A stretch of DNA of 43,338 nucleotides from Bilophila sp964369665 (GCA_964369665.1 CAYJFS010000008.1:1-43338), one strand, 5' to 3'; counted from the stretch's first letter, positions 7,970 through 17,161 are shown. The notes: a model not told the origin generated them from the sequence alone. Numbers and translations are program-made.

Positions 7970-8456
7970 TTTAACCGCTTATGTAGATGTTTCTAGTTTT
8001 GATAAAATGATTGATAAACTAGAAATAGAGATAACCAACGCAATGAAATCAACAATACTTGAACATACAAAAACAACACAAACGCAAGCTATTTTATTAG
8101 CAAAAAAGAAATCCGGTTTATTAGCTAGTGCGATAAAAGTTAATTTTACAAACAATGGATTGACTGGTGTTGTTTCAGTAAGTAGGATTGATGTTCCATA
8201 TCTACCATATGTTTACTATGGTACTGGAAAATATTCATTGTATGGTGGAACGCTAACACATTGGTATACTAAAGCAAGTAATTTCCCTAGTTATGCGGAC
8301 TATGGTTTTAAAACTGTTACCGCACAAGATGGAACTTTACTTGTGAAAGTTTATCCACAAATGCCAAATCCGTTTATGGAAATAGCATTTGAAAGCACAA
8401 AGAAAAATTTAGATAGTATAATTGATAAAAACTTAAATTCAATATTGGGGGTGTAA
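7962..8456 (+). CDS. HK97 gp10-like tail-completion protein
   Basis: The 164-aa protein has the gp10 pattern: N-terminal helix (VSSFDKMIDKLEIEI), a central KKKSGLLASAIKV motif preceding a beta region with VPYLPYVYYGTGKYS, and a C-terminal PNPFMEIAFESTKKN helix. These proteins join tail tube and neck. Start 7962 overlaps the preceding gene by 8 nt; an in-frame ATG at 7947 is the alternative. No strong ribosome site, so coupling is likely. Confidence 0.75.
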   Translation: MSNLTAYVDVSSFDKMIDKLEIEITNAMKSTILEHTKTTQTQAILLAKKKSGLLASAIKVNFTNNGLTGVVSVSRIDVPYLPYVYYGTGKYSLYGGTLTHWYTKASNFPSYADYGFKTVTAQDGTLLVKVYPQMPNPFMEIAFESTKKNLDSIIDKNLNSILGV

Positions 8457-8852
8457 ATGATGATTGACATGTTAGAATATAATACAAAAATAATTGAATA
8501 CATAAGAGAAAATACAAAAGATTTATTAAGTAGTAATGTTTACGCAACTTTTCCAAATTCTAAAATGACATATCCATTGTGTATTGTTGATTCAATACAA
8601 ACACCAACAGAATTTTTGTTTGATAATTCAATATTAAAATTAAGAATAAATGTATTTATTGATATTTATGATAAAGATCGAACAAATGTATTAAAAATTG
8701 TTAATAAAATAAACGATATAATGATTAAATATGGTTATACGATAAATACATCATCACAACTGCAACAAGCAACAACGGGAGAGTATTATGTTACAAAACA
8801 ATATAATATTTCTTTCAATAACCAAACTAAAAAATACGAAAGGACTTTATAA
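8457..8852 (+). CDS. Tail terminator / tail-completion protein
   Basis: A 131-aa alpha/beta protein directly after the gp10-like gene and before the major tail protein, which is the usual place of the tail terminator (gpU/gp17-like). It has an N-terminal helix, strands around YPLCIVDSIQTPTEF, LRINVFIDIYDKDR, then a helix and a final strand YVTKQYNISFN. A second ATG at 8460 is equally possible; GGGGGTG provides the ribosome site. Confidence 0.6.
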   Translation: MMIDMLEYNTKIIEYIRENTKDLLSSNVYATFPNSKMTYPLCIVDSIQTPTEFLFDNSILKLRINVFIDIYDKDRTNVLKIVNKINDIMIKYGYTINTSSQLQQATTGEYYVTKQYNISFNNQTKKYERTL

Positions 8853-8853
8853 A

Positions 8854-9396
8854 ATGAAGAAATTAAATTTACAATTATTTGCAACTGAACATGTACCAAG
8901 TGCGGTTAAGGGTTCACGTTTATTCATTTCAGCAACATTACCGATTTCTATTGATAGTGAAATCGAGGGTGTAATGGAAACATCTGAAAAAGGTTCATCA
9001 ACAAACAAGATTGATGCAACAACGATTAAAGATACTGCGGAAAAGCAAGCATTAGGAACAACTGGTGCTACCGAAGTTTCATTTACATTTGCTTTATCTG
9101 ATGCGGTTCTAACATCACAAACAGCATTAATCAAAAAACAAGTATGGGTATACGAGGAAATCGAAGATACATCGGCGAATAGCACAAAATTTGGTAAAGG
9201 TGTTTTAATGAAAGTTGAGTTAGGTGGTATTACATTTACCGGACAATCATCAAACTCATTAAGACAAATTACACAAGAGGGTGTACTTGTATCTGATGAT
9301 TATTATTTAGCAGTACCAACATATGAAGAGGGTTCACAAACACCAACATTTGTATACACTGAAATGAACAGTGGAAAAGTAGTTACATTAGGTTAA
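8854..9396 (+). CDS. Major tail (tube) protein with Prp-type N-terminal motif
   Basis: The 180-aa protein starts MKKLNLQLFATEH, nearly identical to the capsid N-terminus and to the L27/Prp site; the start at 8854 is therefore favoured over an upstream one at 8788. The remainder is beta-rich with Thr/Ser/Gly patches (SEKGSSTNKID, VELGGITFTGQSSNS) typical of tail tube proteins. It precedes the chaperone pair and tape measure. The predicted cut would remove about 11 residues before tube assembly. Confidence 0.85.
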   Translation: MKKLNLQLFATEHVPSAVKGSRLFISATLPISIDSEIEGVMETSEKGSSTNKIDATTIKDTAEKQALGTTGATEVSFTFALSDAVLTSQTALIKKQVWVYEEIEDTSANSTKFGKGVLMKVELGGITFTGQSSNSLRQITQEGVLVSDDYYLAVPTYEEGSQTPTFVYTEMNSGKVVTLG

Positions 9397-9421
9397 TAAA
9401 TAGGAAAGAGAGAGAACATAT

Positions 9422-9874
9422 ATGCTAAAAATCAATTACACATTACAAAATAACATTAGTGGAGAAATGATCAATGAGGTTCATGAATTAAAAGCAATGG
9501 TACTTTTTAACAAAGTACAAGAATTTGAAGAAATGATTAATAGTGATGAAAGCGTTGGTATTTTCCAAGCGTTATCTACTTCATATACGCAAGGAGATAC
9601 TAAATTTATTGTTGATTTTTTCAGTCATTTTCAATTTGGAACAGAACAAAAATTATCAAAAGATGCTATTGCTGAATTTATTGGAATGTATCTAGTAAAT
9701 AGCAAAACTGACATTTATGATTTATATGAAAAAATTATTGCAGAGTTTGACATTTCCGGTGTTATTAAACGTGATATGGGAAAGAGTTTAGTGAAAGTCT
9801 TTACAAGCAAAATGAAAGAAGTTATGAACAGTATGGAGAGTCCAACGGAGGATATTGCAGAGGACAATTCATAA
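9422..9874 (+). CDS. Tail assembly chaperone G
   Basis: A 150-aa helical protein between major tail protein and tape measure, the place of lambda gpG. It has an N-terminal strand, then helices including FIVDFFSHFQFGTEQKLSKDAIAEFIGMYL. In-frame near codon 121 it carries GGGAAAG, the lambda frameshift sequence, giving an alternative longer product. Frame 0 stops at 9872-9874. The pair coats the tape measure protein during tail assembly. Confidence 0.82.
   Translation: MLKINYTLQNNISGEMINEVHELKAMVLFNKVQEFEEMINSDESVGIFQALSTSYTQGDTKFIVDFFSHFQFGTEQKLSKDAIAEFIGMYLVNSKTDIYDLYEKIIAEFDISGVIKRDMGKSLVKVFTSKMKEVMNSMESPTEDIAEDNS
9778..9784 (+). promoter_or_regulatory. -1 programmed ribosomal frameshift site (GGGAAAG)
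   Basis: G-GGA-AAG in the frame of gene G matches the X XXY YYZ rule and is the same heptamer used in lambda G-T. The -1 frame has a TGA at 9772-9774 just upstream and then stays open to 10185, so a shift here gives a 254-aa product (121 + 133 residues). Confidence 0.8.
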
Positions 9875-10185
9875 CAAAAACAAAAATACAAGCGTATCAA
9901 TGGGGGTTATCCCCCTTTTCACTAGAAAATATGGAATTAAAAGAAGTTTTATTATACAATAGTTCAAAAAGTGAAATGAAATATAACGAACAAAGGTATC
10001 ATAATAAAAACATGCAAGTTATGATATATACGTTATTATCGGCACTTCCTCGTTTTTTATCTACATTATTCCAAAAAAGTAGAACACCAACGTTTGAAGA
10101 AATATTCGGAAATGACAATAAAAATAAAAAACAAGATTTGCTAGAGGAAAGATACAATCGCAAGAAAAAAAAGCGAGGTGGTTAA
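9784..10185 (+). CDS. Tail assembly chaperone T extension (made by -1 frameshift)
   Basis: The -1 frame is open without interruption from 9775 to the stop at 10185. It encodes a stretch QAYQWGLSPFSLENMELKEV that fits the family pattern of the T half and begins well before the only ATG (9931), so initiation at 9931 would cut a conserved motif. The last 50 residues are basic and disordered (NKNKKQDLLEERYNRKKKKR). Interpretation: not an independent gene but the C-terminal half of a G-T fusion that recruits the tape measure protein. Confidence 0.75.
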   Translation, partial: EFSESLYKQNERSYEQYGESNGGYCRGQFITKTKIQAYQWGLSPFSLENMELKEVLLYNSSKSEMKYNEQRYHNKNMQVMIYTLLSALPRFLSTLFQKSRTPTFEEIFGNDNKNKKQDLLEERYNRKKKKRGG

Positions 10186-13100
10186 ATGGACAAAGAAATA
10201 AAGTTGAGTTTTAAAGTCGACACTTCAAATGTAACAAGTGGGTTTTCTCAAATAAAGAAAATGACATCGGAACTTAACAAAGAATTAAGCTCGTTAGGAA
10301 AAAACATGAAATTTAGCGAACTTGATAATGTTTCTAAAGGTCTAAAAAATACACAGTCGGAAGCAAAAAAAGTTGAAACAATATTAAATAATGCAAATAA
10401 AGCATTAGAAAAAACAAGCAAAATTGACACAACTAAAAGTGTTAAACAATTAAAAAGTGAACTTGATGCAGCAAATCAACAAGTAACGCAATTAAGTTCA
10501 AAATTAAAATCATCGGTAAACTCGTTTGATATAAAAACAGATAGTGCGGATGATATAAAAAAATTGACAACAGAATTAAATAGTGCATCTAAGAAATCAA
10601 AAGACTTAGAAACTGCTTATAAAAAAGCAATGAATACAGTTGAAAAAGAAAGTAATAGTGCATCTAGTTCATTATCAAAATCATTTAATAATGCGTTTAC
10701 AAAAATAGGTAGGGGAATTAATTTTCTTATATTTAGCTACATGGGTAGGCAAATTGTTGATGGATTGGCATATATATTTACAATTTCAAGCGATATGGCG
10801 GAAACGGAAAACTTATTTGCAGTTTCATTAGGTAACATGAGTGAAGAAGCGGAAGCATTTGCGGAAAGATTAAACAATGCGTGGGGTGTATCAACCACCG
10901 TTGTTAAACAATATGTTGCACAATTAAACAACATGTATAAGTCTATGGGTATTGCAGAGGATACATCTTATGAAATGGCAACTGCAATAACTGAATTATC
11001 TTACAATATTTCATCATTATATAACATTTCAGTTGATGATGCTTTAGAAAAATTCAAATCCGCAACGTTGGGTATTTCAAGACCTATGAAAGAATTGGGG
11101 ATCGTAACAAATGTTGCTCAATTACAACAAACTGCATTAAAGTATGGTATCATTTCTACAAATAGAGAAATGACATCTCAAGAAAAAGCGTTAGCTACTG
11201 TATGGGCGGTTTGGGAACAAACTGAATCATCATGGGCGAGTGGAACAGTAACGATAAATGGAGTTACTAAAACGATTGGGGATATGTCAAAAACATTATA
11301 CGGAAACGCAAACATGGTGCGTGTAATGAAAGACCAATTAGGAGATATGGCGAGATATTGGGGACTAGCATTTCAACCAATAGTAAACGTTGTATTACCA
11401 TGGCTAATAGCATTAAATAGTATAATTATAGATTTAGGGAAAACATTTGCAACATTTATAGGTGGATTCTTTGGATTTGATGGAATCGATGATATGTTGG
11501 CATCGTTTGGATCGATAGGAACAATAATGAGTGAATCCGATGCAAGTGCATTGGAATCTTTAGAGGATATTGACAGTGGTGTAAGTGATATTGGAAATAG
11601 TGCAGATAGCACTGCGGACAAATTAGCATCCCTTACCGGTTCTATTGATGAATTAAATGTATTAAACGCTGACACTACAAGTACTTCTGGTGTTTCTGGT
11701 GGTTCTAGTGGACTATCGAATGGGTATATTGAGAACGATATAGGTTTACCAACTATTGATACAATCGATGATACTGCCTTTGATACGATAAAAGGTTTAG
11801 TTAATGAAATATTATCGTTATTTGATGGTTTAAAAACAATAGACTTTAACCCTCTAATTTCAAGTATTGTGAATTTATTTAATTCTTTAGTACCATATTT
11901 TTCAATGACATGGGATATATTTAGCTTTATTATTGAGAGCGTTTTAATACCATTGGGTAAAGTTGTTATAGAAAGTGCTTTACCGGGATTTTTAGATTTT
12001 GTATCAATTTCTTTACAATACTTATATATTGCAATAGAACCTTTAATGAATGTTGGAATGTGGCTAATTGAAACGTTTTTGATTCCTTTGGCAAAAATAT
12101 CATTAAAATCATTTGGGGATACTTTACAATACATTTCTGATTTGTTTTTATATTTTAAAAAAGCTATTGATGAAAACAAAACAGTTCAAGCTATAATCAA
12201 AGGTATAACAGAAGCGTTTGAGACATTTGGTAATTGGATTGAAGAAAATCAATTTATATCTGGTGTTATTGAAGCATTAGCAGTTGCATTAGGAATTTTT
12301 GTAGCGGTTGTTGGTGTATGGATTGTAATTGGAACTGTGGCAACTACGGTTACAACTGCATTTGCTGCTGTAATGTCAGTTTTAACAAGTCCGGTAACAG
12401 CAGTTATTGCAGCAATCGTAGCATTAGTTGGTGTTATATATTTACTTGTTGAAAATTGGAAAGTTATAAAAGAAGTAGCAATAAATGTATTTAATGCCAT
12501 TGTTGAGTTTTATAAAACAATAGCGGAATGGTTTATTAAAAACGTTATAAACCCTTTATTTAATGCGTTTAACACAATGTGGACTAATATTAAGGATTTG
12601 GCTCAAACAGCGTGGAATGGCATTACTGGAGTGTTTAAATCGGCTATTAGTTGGTTTACTAACAGTGTAACAAAACCAATAGCAAAAGTTTTCAGTAATT
12701 TATGGAGTGGTGTAGCATCTGCAGCAAGTAGTGCGTGGGATAAAATAACAAGCATTTTTGATAGTTCTGGAAAGTTCTTAACGGGTGTTACAAGTGGTAT
12801 TGGTAAAATATTCAAGTCAGTAGTAAATGGGTTAATAGATGGTATTAATACAATCATTTATACACCATTAAATACAATTAGTAATGCGTTAAAAACAATT
12901 CATGACATTGATCTTCCATTAATTGGAAAACCATTTACAATTATTCCAGATGGATTTTCAGTTCCGCAAATACCACGATTATTTACTGGTGGTTTAGCAT
13001 ATGGAGATACACTTGCAAGGGTAGGAGATTATAGCGGTTCGGCTATAAATCCGGAAGTTATTGCCCCATTAAGTGATTTAAAATCAATGTTATTAGATGT

Positions 13101-13239
13101 TGTAGTTCCAAATAATGTAGGAACGCAACAAGGAGAACAAACAGTAGTAACAAAAGTATATCTAAATGGAAAAGAAATATTTGAACAAGTAGATCAATAC
13201 AAAAACCAACAAGGTTATGACTACGGATATACTTTCTAA
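10186..13239 (+). CDS. Tape measure protein
   Basis: A 1017-aa protein, the largest in the window, after the chaperone pair. N-terminus KEIKLSFKVDTSNVTSGFSQIKKM is followed by about 130 residues of coiled coil, a conserved core (GRQIVDGLAYIF ... ETENLFAVSLGNMSEEA), a Ser/Gly/Asp-rich linker near residues 450-520, and a hydrophobic stretch at about 688-770 with several possible membrane helices. The C-terminus (FTGGLAYGDTLARVGDYSGSA...PEVIAPL) is typical of tape measures. It sets tail length and may help DNA cross the membrane. Confidence 0.92.
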   Translation: MDKEIKLSFKVDTSNVTSGFSQIKKMTSELNKELSSLGKNMKFSELDNVSKGLKNTQSEAKKVETILNNANKALEKTSKIDTTKSVKQLKSELDAANQQVTQLSSKLKSSVNSFDIKTDSADDIKKLTTELNSASKKSKDLETAYKKAMNTVEKESNSASSSLSKSFNNAFTKIGRGINFLIFSYMGRQIVDGLAYIFTISSDMAETENLFAVSLGNMSEEAEAFAERLNNAWGVSTTVVKQYVAQLNNMYKSMGIAEDTSYEMATAITELSYNISSLYNISVDDALEKFKSATLGISRPMKELGIVTNVAQLQQTALKYGIISTNREMTSQEKALATVWAVWEQTESSWASGTVTINGVTKTIGDMSKTLYGNANMVRVMKDQLGDMARYWGLAFQPIVNVVLPWLIALNSIIIDLGKTFATFIGGFFGFDGIDDMLASFGSIGTIMSESDASALESLEDIDSGVSDIGNSADSTADKLASLTGSIDELNVLNADTTSTSGVSGGSSGLSNGYIENDIGLPTIDTIDDTAFDTIKGLVNEILSLFDGLKTIDFNPLISSIVNLFNSLVPYFSMTWDIFSFIIESVLIPLGKVVIESALPGFLDFVSISLQYLYIAIEPLMNVGMWLIETFLIPLAKISLKSFGDTLQYISDLFLYFKKAIDENKTVQAIIKGITEAFETFGNWIEENQFISGVIEALAVALGIFVAVVGVWIVIGTVATTVTTAFAAVMSVLTSPVTAVIAAIVALVGVIYLLVENWKVIKEVAINVFNAIVEFYKTIAEWFIKNVINPLFNAFNTMWTNIKDLAQTAWNGITGVFKSAISWFTNSVTKPIAKVFSNLWSGVASAASSAWDKITSIFDSSGKFLTGVTSGIGKIFKSVVNGLIDGINTIIYTPLNTISNALKTIHDIDLPLIGKPFTIIPDGFSVPQIPRLFTGGLAYGDTLARVGDYSGSAINPEVIAPLSDLKSMLLDVVVPNNVGTQQGEQTVVTKVYLNGKEIFEQVDQYKNQQGYDYGYTF

Positions 13240-13250
13240 AGGAGGATAAT

Positions 13251-13634
13251 ATGGCAAAAAAAGGAAATTTTATAAAAATAAATGGGCATGAAATTTATTA
13301 TCCATCAAGAGGTTTGGCAATAACCCATACAAATTTTGTTGATAATGCAAGAAATTTAATGGGAACTGTATTTGGGGAAGTTATAGGGAGAACTCAAACT
13401 AAAATAGAATTGAGTTTTCCGGTTCTTTCCTCCGAAGAATGGCATTATATGTTAAGTCTTATTAATGATTTTTTTGTACAAGTAGAGTATTTTGATCCTT
13501 TGTATAACACAAGAGTAACAAGAGAAATGTATATAGGGGATAGGGATGCAAAACCTTATTGGATTGATGATAGTGATAACCCTATTGAATATCACGAATG
13601 TAAATTTAATTTAGTTGATAGGGGTGTTCAATAA
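13251..13634 (+). CDS. Tail-tip protein, distal-tail-like, 127 aa
   Basis: It sits where distal tail proteins (Dit) normally lie, just after the tape measure, with a GGAGG ribosome site. At 127 aa it is only about the size of a Dit N-terminal ring domain. Motifs: FIKINGHEIYYPSRGLAI, SFPVLSSEEWHYMLSLI, and a final strand ECKFNLVDRG. It probably forms the ring that connects the tube to the baseplate hub. Family assignment (DUF6711-like) is from memory. Confidence 0.6.
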   Translation: MAKKGNFIKINGHEIYYPSRGLAITHTNFVDNARNLMGTVFGEVIGRTQTKIELSFPVLSSEEWHYMLSLINDFFVQVEYFDPLYNTRVTREMYIGDRDAKPYWIDDSDNPIEYHECKFNLVDRGVQ

Positions 13635-15934
13635 TGTTATATGTGAGCGATGAATATAGAAAACAAATGTCTAGTTCATTAAGACCAGAGGGGTTTGTTA
13701 AAATAACTTTTGGTATTATAAATTTGAGTGCTAGAGAAAATAGTTCAATGAACCTTGAAAAGCAACAAAATATAGAATTTATAAGAACCGGACTATATGA
13801 TTTGTATTTAAGTGATAAACAACCAGAAAAAAGTGTTTTCACTTTTGAAAAAGAAAGATACAAAGTATCACAAAAGCAAAATTATGTTGTCGACACAATA
13901 CTATATGATGATTATATTATTGGAACGGATAGGCTTTATAGTGATAGTATAAGTAATGAAAATGGATTTTTTGAATACAATCCGGCATTAGTAATAGATT
14001 TTAGTACACCACAATTAATAACGGGTTTAAGGCTGTTTTGGGATACAATAGGTATGCAATATGCAAAAATTGTAAAATTACATTTCAATGATGAAGTTTT
14101 AGAAATAAATAACGATAGCATTTTTCAAGAAATAAAAGAAATTTCTTATGAAGATGTATCAACTTTAAAAATAGAAGTAGTCCAGTGGAGTGGTTCATAT
14201 TGTAGAGCAAGATATAATGGTATAGAATTTGGTATATATAAAGAAATATTAAAAGAGAATTTAGCAGAGGATGGATTGTCTTATAACAGAAGCGTAGATG
14301 TTTTATCAAATACAATTTCATATAGTGAATTAAATTTCACAATGTTGAATACAAATGAAGAATATAATTTATTAAATCCAAATGGTTTTTGGAAATCTTT
14401 ACAAAAAAACCAAGAAATAAAATTAGAATTTGGTAGATTAATAAATGGAGAAATTGAATGGGTTAAAACTGACACATTGTATTACGATGGTAAAGCAACA
14501 AGTGATGGAAACAAAGTGAACTTCAAAGCAGTAGATGTAATAAATGCAATTAGTGGGGATGTTCATTTTCCGGGTGTAAACTTAGAATCAAACCCATATA
14601 TTGAAAATCACACCGGAAAAGAAGTTGTTGAATCTTGGATAAGCCAAGCAACTAATGAGGTTTTTGAACATAATGTTAATATTGTATATGATGAAGCAAT
14701 AGAACAAAAAACATACGTTTATGGCATACCACAAACAGAAATAAAAACCGCTTTACAATTAATGGCAAATGCAAATAAATGTTCAGTTTATAGTGATACG
14801 GATGCAAATATTATATTTAAAAACGCAACTGATCCAAAAGTTACATTAAGTGATAACGGGCATATGAGTTTTAGTGATTTAGATGCTACATTCAATGATT
14901 CCGAACTTCCTACATTTAACTACGTTCAGTTCTTAAAAGATTATTACAATGTTAATAATGACAAATTTAAGATAATACCAAAAGAAACAAAAGATATTGT
15001 AAGAATGGGTTTTGTAAGTGATAAAATTTCAAATGAAGATAGAGTTTTTGAAACACAACCAATGATAACAGTTAGTTATTCATTGCCAACAACGATATAT
15101 GAGATACCAATTACATTTGATAGCGTTAACAGTGGATATGCGACTGATTTTAGAGTATTATATTATTATAATAATGAGTTGGTTGATGAAACGATTGTTA
15201 CAAATAACACAAATGTTTCTTACACAGTATTAAATAATGTTGAAAAACTTGATAAATTTGAAATAATTGTTGAAAAATGGGATAAACCTTATAGAAGATG
15301 TGTTATAGATTCAATCACAAATGGTAGAGTTAATGACTTTTATTTAACACTAGACCAAATGTTGGAATACCCAAAAATGGAAACAATTAATGCAATATCA
15401 AAAATGCGTACATTTTATTACACTGAAAAAATAGATGCGGAGTTTACAAGCTATGATATAGACTTTATAGATAAAATAGATAATTATTATTATTATGAAG
15501 TATTTCATGAACCTCTAGCAAGTGTTGTAATACCGGATTTAGAACCCGGAGAGTATTACGGGGTGCAAAGATACGCAACATATACAAAATTTAACACTAG
15601 TTACGTTAACCAAAATGTATTGAGTGGTAAAAAAATAGAAACTACTGAAAAATATGAAGATATTATATATTCAAATAAAGGGGAAAGCATTGACTACAAA
15701 AACCCTTTAATAACAAACAAAGAACAAGCTATTGAAGTTTCAAAATGGTTGTATGATTATGTAGCAAAAGGACAAAAGGTATCTATTAGCTATCGTGGAA
15801 ATCCGGAAATACAACCACTTGATATAATATACATACAAACAAAGTTTGGAGATAAGATAATATGTAGGGTTATGTCAAACAATATAACTGTTACCGGAGG
15901 AATGAGAGGAACAATGGAGGTGTTAGTGTTATGA
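13634..15934 (+). CDS. Baseplate hub / tail-associated protein, 766 aa
   Basis: A large beta-rich protein, starting on the last base of the previous gene. It has an N-terminal region with VKITFGIINLSARENSS, a carbohydrate-binding-like segment (GLRLFWDTIGMQYAKIVKLHF), a gp44/hub-like section near residues 230-330 and a C-terminal region with GQKVSISYRGNPEIQPLDIIYI that is typical of hub proteins ending the tail tube. No peptidase motif is obvious. It likely forms the tail tip and may bind the cell surface. It ends in a TGA that overlaps the next ATG. Confidence 0.65.
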   Translation: MLYVSDEYRKQMSSSLRPEGFVKITFGIINLSARENSSMNLEKQQNIEFIRTGLYDLYLSDKQPEKSVFTFEKERYKVSQKQNYVVDTILYDDYIIGTDRLYSDSISNENGFFEYNPALVIDFSTPQLITGLRLFWDTIGMQYAKIVKLHFNDEVLEINNDSIFQEIKEISYEDVSTLKIEVVQWSGSYCRARYNGIEFGIYKEILKENLAEDGLSYNRSVDVLSNTISYSELNFTMLNTNEEYNLLNPNGFWKSLQKNQEIKLEFGRLINGEIEWVKTDTLYYDGKATSDGNKVNFKAVDVINAISGDVHFPGVNLESNPYIENHTGKEVVESWISQATNEVFEHNVNIVYDEAIEQKTYVYGIPQTEIKTALQLMANANKCSVYSDTDANIIFKNATDPKVTLSDNGHMSFSDLDATFNDSELPTFNYVQFLKDYYNVNNDKFKIIPKETKDIVRMGFVSDKISNEDRVFETQPMITVSYSLPTTIYEIPITFDSVNSGYATDFRVLYYYNNELVDETIVTNNTNVSYTVLNNVEKLDKFEIIVEKWDKPYRRCVIDSITNGRVNDFYLTLDQMLEYPKMETINAISKMRTFYYTEKIDAEFTSYDIDFIDKIDNYYYYEVFHEPLASVVIPDLEPGEYYGVQRYATYTKFNTSYVNQNVLSGKKIETTEKYEDIIYSNKGESIDYKNPLITNKEQAIEVSKWLYDYVAKGQKVSISYRGNPEIQPLDIIYIQTKFGDKIICRVMSNNITVTGGMRGTMEVLVL

Positions 15935-16332
15935 TTTGGATTGAACCAAAAACCGACTGGAGCAATGAAGCGTTCGATGTAATGGTTGACTATGAGCGAA
16001 TAAGGGGAAATATATTATACATAAATGATTATGTTTCAAGATTGTATAACCCCATAGGAATAATTGATATGCCAGACTACACATATGCAGATATTCCAAC
16101 TGCGGATTTCTTTAACGCTCAACCACAAAATATAGAAAGAATTATGTTGGCATCGTATAAACCACCAAATTACGTTAATATGCGTGGTTATGCAAAAGGG
16201 GATGCTCCATATGGTAGTGATGATTTAAACACCATAGAGGGCAACACACTGCAATTAAAGAACTATTTAGAAAGCCAAATAATAAATTCTAAAAGATTGG
16301 AAGTAAAATTAGGAAAGCGAGGAATGTTTTAA
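15931..16332 (+). CDS. Baseplate/fibre-linking protein, 133 aa
   Basis: The start overlaps the hub gene stop by four bases (ATGA). The protein has DYERIRGNILYINDYVSRLYN near the start and a DDLNTIEGNTLQLKNYLE motif near the end, a pattern seen in small gut-phage proteins that follow tail hub genes. Between the two there is an aromatic segment (KPPNYVNMRGYAKGDAPYG). It is presumably a small baseplate or fibre-attachment component; the function is inferred from position only. Confidence 0.55.
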   Translation: MIWIEPKTDWSNEAFDVMVDYERIRGNILYINDYVSRLYNPIGIIDMPDYTYADIPTADFFNAQPQNIERIMLASYKPPNYVNMRGYAKGDAPYGSDDLNTIEGNTLQLKNYLESQIINSKRLEVKLGKRGMF

Positions 16333-16862
16333 TGGCATTAAAAACAGATTATAAGGATGATGTTATTGCTAATGGTGGATTGAACCGAAAGTATAACATG
16401 ATAACAAATGAAGATGGAACAGTCTCATTTGAAGATGTAACGGAGTATGAAGTTGTAGGAGATTTTTTAAGGGGTGTAGATGTTAATGATATTACAAGTT
16501 CTATTGGAAATTTAGAAGAATTGTCAACGGAAGATAAAAGTAGTTTAGTTGGTTCGATTGTCGAGTTATCTAACAAAGATACACCTGTAACTGTTCAAGG
16601 TGGTGTATTAAGTTCAAGAGGTACAGGAACTGCAACACTTGTAGTCAGTAACAAAGTGGCAGCTTTAACCGTTGACATAACTGCCAAAGTAAATATTTCG
16701 CAAGGGCAGTCAATAGCAACTTTAAACGATGAGTACAACCCTCTTGTATGGTGCATAGGGGCACAAATATATAAGTCTTCTAGTTCAGGGGATATTGTAT
16801 GTAACAAATACACGCCAGCAGGCGAGCGAATACTAGAAACTATATCATGGATAATAAAGTAA
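16332..16862 (+). CDS. Putative tail fibre / receptor-binding protein, 176 aa
   Basis: The N-terminal 50 residues (YKDDVIANGGLNRKYNMITNEDGTVSFEDVTEYEVVGD without the run broken here) form a conserved attachment-like segment seen in phage tail appendages, followed by a linker and a C-terminal domain of about 90 residues with alternating strands (TATLVVSNKVAALTVDITAKV, YNPLVWCIGAQIYKSS) consistent with a jelly-roll head. It is the last tail gene before the lysis genes. Host-binding is an inference from position and architecture. Confidence 0.55.
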   Translation: MALKTDYKDDVIANGGLNRKYNMITNEDGTVSFEDVTEYEVVGDFLRGVDVNDITSSIGNLEELSTEDKSSLVGSIVELSNKDTPVTVQGGVLSSRGTGTATLVVSNKVAALTVDITAKVNISQGQSIATLNDEYNPLVWCIGAQIYKSSSSGDIVCNKYTPAGERILETISWIIK

Positions 16863-16870
16863 ATTGTAAT

Positions 16871-16899
16871 TTGTATTTATCAATTAAAAATGTTAAAAT
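16871..16899 (+). promoter_or_regulatory. Possible promoter of the lysis cassette
   Basis: TTGTAT at 16871-16876, 17-bp spacer, TAAAAT at 16894-16899, with TG one base before the -10 (extended -10). It lies in the 60-bp gap between the last tail gene and the holin. Confidence 0.4.
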
Positions 16900-16922
16900 T
16901 ATTTAAGAAAAGGAGAAAAAAT

Positions 16923-17150
16923 ATGATTGATTGGAAAACAAGATTTACAAATAAATATTTTTGGATGGGGGTTATTCCATTAGTGTTATTGTTAGTAACA
17001 CAAGTATTAGCAATGTTTGGAGTAGTGGTTGATTTAATACCATTGCAAGAGCAGTTACTTTTAATAGTAGCCACTGTATTTGGTATCGTTGGTGTTATTG
17101 TGGATCCGACAACATCAGGAATTAGTGATAAAACAGAAGATACTGAATAG
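16923..17150 (+). CDS. Holin, phi LC3 family
   Basis: A 75-aa protein beginning IDWKTRFTNKYFW, then two hydrophobic helices at about residues 16-35 and 42-60, followed by DPTTSGISDKTED. The W-K-x-R-x-x-N-K-x-F-W start and the DPTTxGxSDS-type tail are hallmarks of the phi LC3 holin family. It makes membrane lesions that release the endolysin encoded 275 nt downstream. Ribosome site AAAAGGAG. Confidence 0.85.
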   Translation: MIDWKTRFTNKYFWMGVIPLVLLLVTQVLAMFGVVVDLIPLQEQLLLIVATVFGIVGVIVDPTTSGISDKTEDTE

Positions 17151-17161
17151 GTGGTGTTAAA

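Noticed and set aside
9931..10185. Independent 84-aa gene starting at ATG 9931
   Set aside because: There is no good ribosome site, the frame is open upstream to 9775, and a lambda-type slippery site explains it as the T part of G-T.
11373..12179. 268-aa minus-strand ORF within the tape measure gene
   Set aside because: A shadow of the real gene; biased composition, no promoter or ribosome site, antisense to a confident gene.
15932..15934. Possibility that TGA is recoded to Trp, as in some low-GC hosts
   Set aside because: TGA acts as a natural stop at 15932 (hub/next-gene overlap) and at 29688, and Trp is coded by TGG throughout.
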